Shown in pieces: positions 1 to 4,326 of a DNA stretch of 6,144 bases. The stretch's first letter is position 1. Each line of letters opens with the position of its first letter. Below the pieces are notes generated by a model that was given only the letters and a program-made list of their open reading frames with translations, did no database searches and was not told the origin of the DNA. Source of the stretch: DATFYI01 sp035315125 (GTDB lineage: Bacteria; Chloroflexota; Anaerolineae; Anaerolineales; Anaerolineaceae); NCBI GenBank assembly GCA_035315125.1, contig DATFYI010000108.1, positions 1-6,144 of the forward strand. The letters are read 5' to 3'. Position numbers and translations under genes: made by a program.

Positions 1-1
1 C

Positions 2-2041
2 TTGATCAAGCGCGGTCAGTTGAGAGCTATTCCTGTGCTGCCGCCGCCCTCGGTCCGTCCGAAAGTCGTACGAACAGTCCAGCTTTGCTGTTCACCCGAA
101 AGGGTTCAGGCCAGCCTGGAAACCCTGGGGAAAGAAGCAGCCCTGGCCCGCCGCCAGGCGATCTTAAAGTTTTTAATCAACGAACCGATGCCGGTAGAAG
201 TTGCCTGGGCATATGCCGCCGCTCCCGGTTGTAAATTGGCCGACCTGGAGTACCTGGCAGACAAAGAGCTGGTCGTGTTAGGCGAGACGGAAGTCTGGCG
301 TGACCCACTGGATAAACTGGAATGGGTGGTCGATGAGGCGCCTGAGCTTACCCCTGCTCAACAGGCAGCCTGGCAAAGTATTGCGGCCGGTTTTGAGCAT
401 GTTTTAGCTGGTCAGGCCTGTTCGCCCTATCTTTTATACGGTGTGACCAGTTCCGGCAAGACTGAGATTTATTTGCGGGCAGTGGCGGAAGCCTTGCGCC
501 AGGGCCGACAGGCTATTGTGCTGGTGCCTGAGATCGCTCTAACCCCACAGACCGTGCGGCGATTTGTGGCTCGTTTTCCAGGTCAGGTTGGTCTGGTACA
601 CTCCGAGCTCTCGCCCGGCGAGCGTTATGACACCTGGCGCAGAGCGCGGGCCGGGCTGCTGCCCATCATCGTCGGGCCGCGCAGCGCATTATTTATGCCT
701 CTGTCAAAATTAGGTTTGATCGTGATCGACGAATGCCATGATGATTCATATTACCAGAGTGAGGCTGCTCCTTTTTACCATTCTGTCCAGGTAGCGCTCC
801 GCTATGCCCACCAAACGGGCAGCTTGCTGCTGATGGGCTCTGCTACCCCAGGGCTTAATCTGTTTTATCGAGCTCAACGTGAGAAATGGAATGTATTGCA
901 TTTGCCGGACCGTATTCTAGCCCATCGCCAGGCTGTCCAAAACCAGATGGAAAGATTGGGTCTACCAGAAGCCCAGGTAGTCGCCGTAGGTGGACAGGAA
1001 GAAACAGCCAGCCTGCCGTTGCCGCCGGTCACGCTGATTGACATGCGCCAGGAATTGAAGGAAGGCAACCGCTCGATCTTTAGCCGGAAGTTGCAAGCAG
1101 GTCTGGCAAAGGTACTGGAGAACGGCCAGCAAGCCATCCTGTTCCTCAACCGGCGAGGAAGTTCCAGTTACGTCTTTTGCCGGAATTGCGGCCAAGGCTT
1201 GCTTTGCCCACGCTGCAATTTTCCGCTGACCTACCACAGCGCAGGTGAGGCGTTGACCTGTCACATATGCGGTTATCGGCGCCAGTTACCGCACACCTGT
1301 CCGCAGTGTGGCAGCGCCGCCATCCGCCAGGTTGGAATTGGCACAGAGAAGGTCGAAAGCGAGTTGCAGGCGCTGTTCCCGCAGGCTCGTATCCTGCGCT
1401 GGGACGCCGATACAACCAGAAAGAAGGGTTCACACGACCTGATTCTCTCTCATTTCAGCAACCACCATGCTGATTTTCTGGTCGGTACGCAGATGCTGGC
1501 CAAAGGCCTCGATCTACCGCTGGTTACCCTGGTGGGGGTGGTGTTGGCTGAGGCAGGGTTGAACCTGCCGGATTACCGGGCTGGTGAGCGCGTCTTTCAA
1601 CTTTTAACCCAGGTGGCAGGACGTGCCGGGCGCAGCCCTTTGGGTGGGCAGGTCATTCTGCAAACTTTCCAGCCCGAGCATTACGTTCTTCAGACTGCTG
1701 CCAAATATGATTTCGACGGTTTTTATGCGCTCGAGCTGGACAAACGCCGCCAGATTGGTTACCCACCTTTCTGCCGATTGGCCCGACTGGAATACCGCCA
1801 TCTGAAGAATGAGCAAGCTGAACAGGCTGCTTTTAAATTGGCCGGTCTGTTACTGAGCTGGATAAAAGAAGGCGGTCATTCTGCCAGTGAGATCATTGGC
1901 CCGGCGCCCTGTTTCTACAGCCGGCTGAACGGGGTTTACCGCTGGCAGGTAATTTTACGCAGTTCTGACCCGGCTGCGATTTTGCGCGGCCGGGCTTTAC
2001 AGGATTGGCGGGTTGAGATCGATCCGGTCTCGCTCCTGTAA
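2..2041 (+). CDS. priA: Primosomal protein N' (PriA), replication-restart DNA helicase, 5'-truncated by the window edge
   Basis: PriA recognises stalled forks and D-loops and reloads the replicative helicase in the cytoplasm. The 679 visible residues (numbered from the window edge) cover a winged-helix region (about 40-110), helicase lobe 1, a zinc-binding insert, lobe 2 and the C-terminal domain. Walker A is GVTSSGKT (147-154), motif II is DECH (243-246) and motif III is GSATP (279-283). Eight zinc cysteines form four CxxC pairs: 393/396, 402/405, 420/423 and 433/436. Lobe 2 has VGTQMLAKG (494-502) and QVAGRAGR (537-544). PriA proteins usually exceed 700 residues and begin with a 3'-DNA-end-binding domain that is absent here, so the leading TTG is probably an internal codon and the true start lies upstream. 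The stop is TAA at 2039-2041. Oddities are DECH in place of the usual DEEH, an altered loop after it, and a longer linker around 303-342. The family call is very secure. Confidence 0.97.
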   Translation: MIKRGQLRAIPVLPPPSVRPKVVRTVQLCCSPERVQASLETLGKEAALARRQAILKFLINEPMPVEVAWAYAAAPGCKLADLEYLADKELVVLGETEVWRDPLDKLEWVVDEAPELTPAQQAAWQSIAAGFEHVLAGQACSPYLLYGVTSSGKTEIYLRAVAEALRQGRQAIVLVPEIALTPQTVRRFVARFPGQVGLVHSELSPGERYDTWRRARAGLLPIIVGPRSALFMPLSKLGLIVIDECHDDSYYQSEAAPFYHSVQVALRYAHQTGSLLLMGSATPGLNLFYRAQREKWNVLHLPDRILAHRQAVQNQMERLGLPEAQVVAVGGQEETASLPLPPVTLIDMRQELKEGNRSIFSRKLQAGLAKVLENGQQAILFLNRRGSSSYVFCRNCGQGLLCPRCNFPLTYHSAGEALTCHICGYRRQLPHTCPQCGSAAIRQVGIGTEKVESELQALFPQARILRWDADTTRKKGSHDLILSHFSNHHADFLVGTQMLAKGLDLPLVTLVGVVLAEAGLNLPDYRAGERVFQLLTQVAGRAGRSPLGGQVILQTFQPEHYVLQTAAKYDFDGFYALELDKRRQIGYPPFCRLARLEYRHLKNEQAEQAAFKLAGLLLSWIKEGGHSASEIIGPAPCFYSRLNGVYRWQVILRSSDPAAILRGRALQDWRVEIDPVSLL

Positions 2042-2043
2042 TA

Positions 2044-2601
2044 TCAGCGTATGTATTCGAATACATCCCGGTTGCGTGGGGGCACACTGACCGGAACGGC
2101 AGGATTTTTATATCCAAGACAGACCGCATAGAACAGTTTATAACCGGCCGGCAGGTTTAGTTTCTTGACTTCCTCAGCCAGGGTAGTGAAATGAGAAATG
2201 CTGCCAACCCAGGTCGAGCCAATATTCAAACTCTCGGCGGCGACCAGCATATTTTGAATGGCGGCCGAGCAATCGGTCAGGGCAGAATAAGCATCGCTTT
2301 TTCCGGAGACCAGGATGACCGTTGGGGCATGATAAAAAAGATGATCCGAGCGGCTGGCCAAATCGACCACTCTTGCATCAGAGTTTTTCTTCATTACGGA
2401 GAGAGTTTTTTCGCTGATATCATCGATCACTTCTTTTTTCTGAATGATCGTGAAATGCCAGGGTTGTAGGTTGATGCCACTGGCGGCGAAAATCCCGGCT
2501 TCCAGAATGGCGTCCAGCTCATCCTGGCTGATTTGTCCGGATAGATAGCTGCGGATGCTGCGGCGGCTCTTAATGGTTCTCAGTACTTCATTGTCTAGCA
2601 C
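2044..2601 (-). CDS. Nitroreductase-family FMN oxidoreductase, 185 aa
   Basis: Members of this family are usually homodimeric flavoproteins that use FMN and NAD(P)H to reduce nitro compounds, quinones or other electrophiles; the substrate here is unknown. With a GTG start at 2601 the protein has 185 residues, normal for the short subfamily. It opens with the FMN-phosphate-binding signature SRRSIRSY (12-19). SGINLQPWHF (41-50) is the conserved sASg..QPWhF-type segment. DCSAAIQNMLVAAESLNIGSTWVG (110-133) is the conserved helix and following Gly-rich turn. A GY pair near 163-164 precedes the C-terminal tail that ends in EYIR. The frame stays open upstream to a TTG at 2646, but a GGAGG lies 8 nt before the GTG and the family signature starts soon after it, so the shorter form is preferred. 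The TGA stop (2044-2046) lies 2 bp from the priA stop, in convergent orientation. The gene diverges from the aldo/keto reductase gene. Confidence 0.93.
   Translation of the reverse strand: MLDNEVLRTIKSRRSIRSYLSGQISQDELDAILEAGIFAASGINLQPWHFTIIQKKEVIDDISEKTLSVMKKNSDARVVDLASRSDHLFYHAPTVILVSGKSDAYSALTDCSAAIQNMLVAAESLNIGSTWVGSISHFTTLAEEVKKLNLPAGYKLFYAVCLGYKNPAVPVSVPPRNRDVFEYIR
2051..2066. repeat. Perfect 16-bp palindrome inside the nitroreductase 3' end
   Basis: ATGTATTCGAATACAT is identical to its own reverse complement. It begins 10 bp beyond the priA stop and lies in the last codons of the nitroreductase gene, coding for the VFEYIR end. As RNA it would form only a 6-bp, A+U-rich stem with a TCGA loop and no T tract, so a terminator is doubtful. 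It might be a protein-binding site, or reflect codon chance; the coding constraint makes chance quite possible. Confidence 0.45.
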
Positions 2602-2609
2602 GATGTTTT

Positions 2610-2614
2610 CCTCC
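2610..2614 (-). promoter_or_regulatory. Ribosome binding site that sets the nitroreductase start
   Basis: Read on the minus strand, GGAGG lies 8 nt upstream of the GTG at 2601-2599. No comparable purine run precedes the upstream in-frame TTG at 2646. This site therefore favours a 185-residue protein over a 200-residue one. Family alignment agrees, since the first conserved block (SRRSIR) falls at residues 12-17 of the shorter form. Confidence 0.8.
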
Positions 2615-2674
2615 ACGATAATCAGTATTTTGTCCTGAAATTTCAAGAATTCATCCCCGGTCGTTCCAAAACGA

Positions 2675-2703
2675 TTGACCGATCAAACGGATAAAATTAT
2701 AAT
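2675..2703 (+). promoter_or_regulatory. Sigma-70-type promoter for the aldo/keto reductase gene
   Basis: The -35 box is TTGACC (2675-2680), five of six matches to TTGACA. The -10 box is a perfect TATAAT (2698-2703). The spacer is 17 bp, the optimum. Transcription would start near 2709-2711, giving a leader of about 100 nt before the ATG at 2814. The -35 box also forms the left half of an interrupted dyad (TTGA, 4 bp, TCAA; 2675-2686). The -10 box sits inside the left arm of a 9-bp inverted repeat (2697-2720), so a protein bound there would block initiation. That regulatory role is inference. Confidence 0.75.
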
Positions 2704-2720
2704 CCTGACGGGGATTATAA
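2697..2720. repeat. Perfect 9-bp inverted repeat in the divergent control region, operator candidate
   Basis: TTATAATCC (2697-2705) and its exact complement GGATTATAA (2712-2720) flank a 6-bp centre, TGACGG. Each arm contains TATAAT, one reading right and one reading left. The repeat could be a dimeric repressor operator, two face-to-face promoters, or both. It is unlikely to be a terminator: the stem is A+T-rich and it lies at the predicted transcription start, not after a gene end. The symmetry is seen directly; the function is inferred. Confidence 0.6.
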
Positions 2721-2744
2721 AAAGGAAATTTTAAAAAAGTCCAA
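2714..2744 (-). promoter_or_regulatory. Possible leftward promoter for the nitroreductase gene
   Basis: On the minus strand a perfect TATAAT occupies 2719-2714. The best upstream -35 candidates are weak: TTGGAC (2744-2739) with a 19-bp spacer, or GGACTT (2742-2737) with a 17-bp spacer. Initiation would fall near 2707, leaving a leader of about 105 nt before the GTG at 2601. It overlaps the rightward promoter face to face, so polymerase could occupy only one at a time. The -10 match may simply come from the palindrome, hence the low confidence. Confidence 0.35.
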
Positions 2745-2813
2745 TTTGCCCTTTTACTGGCCGAAAGCCCCCTATTTGCCGGTTTTGTCTATACGTTATC
2801 AGGAGGAATCACT

Positions 2814-3992
2814 ATGCAGTATCGTAAATTTGGGAAATTAGATTGGCAGGGCTCTGCTTTGGGTTTTGGTTGTATGCGGTTACCGACTATAGATGGCAAT
2901 CCGATGAGCTCGAACATCGACGAAGAAGAAGCTATCCAGATGATCCGGCACGCCATTGATCAGGGCGTCAATTACGTGGATACTGCTTATACCTATCACG
3001 GTGGGAAGAGCGAAGTAGTAGTGGGCAAGGCGCTAGCAGATGGCTACCGGGCAAAAATAAAACTGGCTACCAAGTCGCCGGTCTGGTTGATCAAGCAGCC
3101 GCAGGATTTTGATAAGTTGTTAAATGAGCAGCTGTCAAAATTGCAGACGGAAACAATCGATTTCTATCTGTTGCACTCGCTGAATAAAAATGCCTGGCCA
3201 AACATTGTACTCAAACACAATCTATTCGAGCGAGTCAATGCGGCTTTGCAGGATGGCAGGATTCAACATATCGGTTTTTCGTTTCATGATGATTTCGAGA
3301 TTTTTAAGCAAATTGTGGATGGCTTTGACCGCTGGGATTTCTGCCAGATCCAATATAACTATCTGGATACAACCTACCAGGCAGGCACACGCGGCTTGAA
3401 GTATGCTGCTGCAAAAGGGTTGGCGGTTGTGGTTATGGAACCATTGCGTGGCGGCAAACTGGCTATGCCACCCGAGCCCATCCGTGAATTCTTTGAACAA
3501 GCAGAAATCAAGCGGGAGCCATTCGACTGGGCCTTACAATGGGTCTGGAACCGCCCGGAAGTATCCGTGGTGTTGAGTGGGATGAGCAACATGGAACAGG
3601 TGAACGGAAATCTGGCAGCCGCCAGCGTGTCGGGAATTGATAGCTTAACAGAACCCGAACTGGCCATTATCAAAAAGGCCAAAGAAAAATTTTCCGATTT
3701 AAATATGATCCCCTGCACCCGCTGCAATTATTGTATGCCCTGTCCAAACGGGGTTGATATTCCCGGGAATTTTGAAGCTTATAACGACGGGGCTGCCTAT
3801 AAGAGCGAAGAGCGGGGTCGCGCCGGTTACAAACGGTTGGCATTTTTTGGTGGGCAAAAAGCCTTGGCCAGCTCTTGCCAGGCCTGCAATACCTGTGAAG
3901 AACTCTGCCCCCAGCACATCCATATCAGCGAATTGATGCCAATCATCCATTCTGTTTTAGGAGAAGGCCAGCCTTATCCCGCAAAGATCTAA
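2814..3992 (+). CDS. Aldo/keto reductase with C-terminal [4Fe-4S] ferredoxin-type domain, 392 aa
   Basis: This is a cytoplasmic NAD(P)H-dependent carbonyl reductase of the TIM-barrel aldo/keto reductase superfamily, fused to an iron-sulfur module. The barrel (about 1-290) opens with the typical YRKFGKLDWQGSALGFGCMRLP. It keeps the full catalytic tetrad: D56 and Y61 in DTAYTY, K87 in LATKS and H121 in LLHS. The tail has CxxCxxCxxCP (C301, C304, C307, C310) and CxxCxxCxxxCP (C355, C358, C361, C365), enough for two [4Fe-4S] clusters. This architecture is common in anaerobes, where the clusters may pass electrons to or from a partner, but its natural substrate is generally unknown. The start is an ATG 7 nt after AGGAGG (2801-2806), a strong site. 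A near-consensus promoter lies about 135 bp upstream of the start codon. The gene diverges from the nitroreductase gene. Length and motif set look complete, with no sign of damage. Confidence 0.95.
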   Translation: MQYRKFGKLDWQGSALGFGCMRLPTIDGNPMSSNIDEEEAIQMIRHAIDQGVNYVDTAYTYHGGKSEVVVGKALADGYRAKIKLATKSPVWLIKQPQDFDKLLNEQLSKLQTETIDFYLLHSLNKNAWPNIVLKHNLFERVNAALQDGRIQHIGFSFHDDFEIFKQIVDGFDRWDFCQIQYNYLDTTYQAGTRGLKYAAAKGLAVVVMEPLRGGKLAMPPEPIREFFEQAEIKREPFDWALQWVWNRPEVSVVLSGMSNMEQVNGNLAAASVSGIDSLTEPELAIIKKAKEKFSDLNMIPCTRCNYCMPCPNGVDIPGNFEAYNDGAAYKSEERGRAGYKRLAFFGGQKALASSCQACNTCEELCPQHIHISELMPIIHSVLGEGQPYPAKI

Positions 3993-4075
3993 GCCAAACA
4001 TTCTTTTAATCGGCGCAACCTTGATTCTGATAAAATCGATGTCAGGGTTAGGGCGGAAAAACCAAAATTCACCTC

Positions 4076-4101
4076 TTGACTTTTTTTAAATAGGTTATAA
4101 T
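4076..4101 (+). promoter_or_regulatory. Short-spaced promoter-like pair upstream of the SNF2 helicase gene
   Basis: TTGACT (4076-4081) and a perfect TATAAT (4096-4101) are both good boxes, but they are separated by only 14 bp where 16-18 is usual. Activators that twist DNA can rescue some off-length spacers (normally long ones), so this could be a regulated or poor promoter, or chance in A+T-rich DNA. If used, transcription would begin near 4108, about 220 nt before the helicase ATG. Confidence 0.35.
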
Positions 4102-4125
4102 TAAAAAGCAAGCGGGAATTTTCTG

Positions 4126-4147
4126 CGCCTTTAGGCGTTTCTTTTTT
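4126..4147 (+). terminator. Weak Rho-independent terminator or attenuator candidate
   Basis: CGCC (4126-4129) and GGCG (4134-4137) form a 4-bp G+C stem around a TTTA loop, extendable by one G-T pair. A run of T broken by a single C follows at 4138-4147. The stem is short, so termination would be inefficient. It could end the aldo/keto reductase transcript about 135 nt past its stop codon. It could also act as an early attenuator if the pair at 4076-4101 is a real promoter, since it falls within about 40 nt of that start. Confidence 0.4.
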
Positions 4148-4217
4148 ATGATTATCGTTTCGATTAAAATTGGATCCACAATTCAGCAAAACATCTGAAG
4201 TTCCATACGAAGGCTCC

Positions 4218-4234
4218 ACACCTGTTCGAGGTGT
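4218..4234 (+). repeat. Six-bp inverted repeat in the helicase 5' leader
   Basis: ACACCT (4218-4223) and AGGTGT (4229-4234) are exact complements around GTTCG. The element lies about 90 nt before the helicase ATG with no T run after it, so it is not a terminator. The GTTCGA resembles a tRNA T-loop, but the register is wrong and no acceptor or anticodon arm is present. It may be a leader hairpin or an operator, or have no role. Confidence 0.3.
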
Positions 4235-4326
4235 TCACTATTTGTCGTTTACCAAATTACAAACACTTGAAAAATAGTCTGCACAATCGGGTACAACCTA
4301 TTCCAGGCCTTACCTACTGACGCTTT

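Larger units (their letters stand above)
3993..4326. other. 334-bp A+T-rich gap between the aldo/keto reductase and SNF2 helicase genes
   Basis: I find no convincing gene or tRNA here. The plus-strand helicase frame is broken by stops at 4087, 4102, 4132, 4165 and 4318. The only longer open frame on the minus strand (4219-3989) has no ribosome binding site, no recognisable motif, and runs into the aldo/keto reductase stop. What can be seen is a TTGACT/TATAAT pair near 4076-4101, a small hairpin plus T tract at 4126-4147, and a 6-bp hairpin at 4218-4234. The part from about 4060 to 4200 is visibly richer in A and T than the genes on either side. Confidence 0.6.

Noticed and set aside
1146..1433. 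Several open frames of 60-100 codons on both strands inside priA
   Set aside because: They lie fully inside a clearly conserved gene and show no family motifs or ribosome binding sites; they are shadows of the priA coding frame.
2602..2646. Longer 200-residue nitroreductase starting at TTG 2646
   Set aside because: It has no ribosome binding site, the extra 15 residues lie outside the family, and a strong GGAGG sits properly spaced before GTG 2601.
2756..2790. Leader hairpin before the aldo/keto reductase gene (ACTGGC with GCCGGT, then TTTTGTCT)
   Set aside because: The stem is six pairs with one G-T wobble and a 16-nt loop, and the T run is interrupted. This is too weak to call an attenuator or riboswitch.
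4148..4198. Tiny plus-strand frame of 16 codons (ATG to TGA) in the helicase leader
   Set aside because: It starts right after the T tract, has no Shine-Dalgarno sequence and shows no regulatory codon pattern, so it is not supportable as a leader peptide.
3989..4219. Minus-strand open frame of 76 codons across the gap after the aldo/keto reductase gene
   Set aside because: It has a GTG start with no ribosome binding site and no recognisable motif, and it overlaps the terminator-like and promoter-like A+T-rich sequence. It is most likely chance.
4218..4234. tRNA T-arm resemblance (GTTCGA within a stem)
   Set aside because: The loop register does not fit a T-arm, and no acceptor stem, D-arm or anticodon arm can be built around it.
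4267..4297. TTGAAA and TACAAC as a second promoter close to the helicase ATG
   Set aside because: The spacer is 19 bp and the -10 match is poor, so it is no better than expected by chance in A+T-rich DNA.
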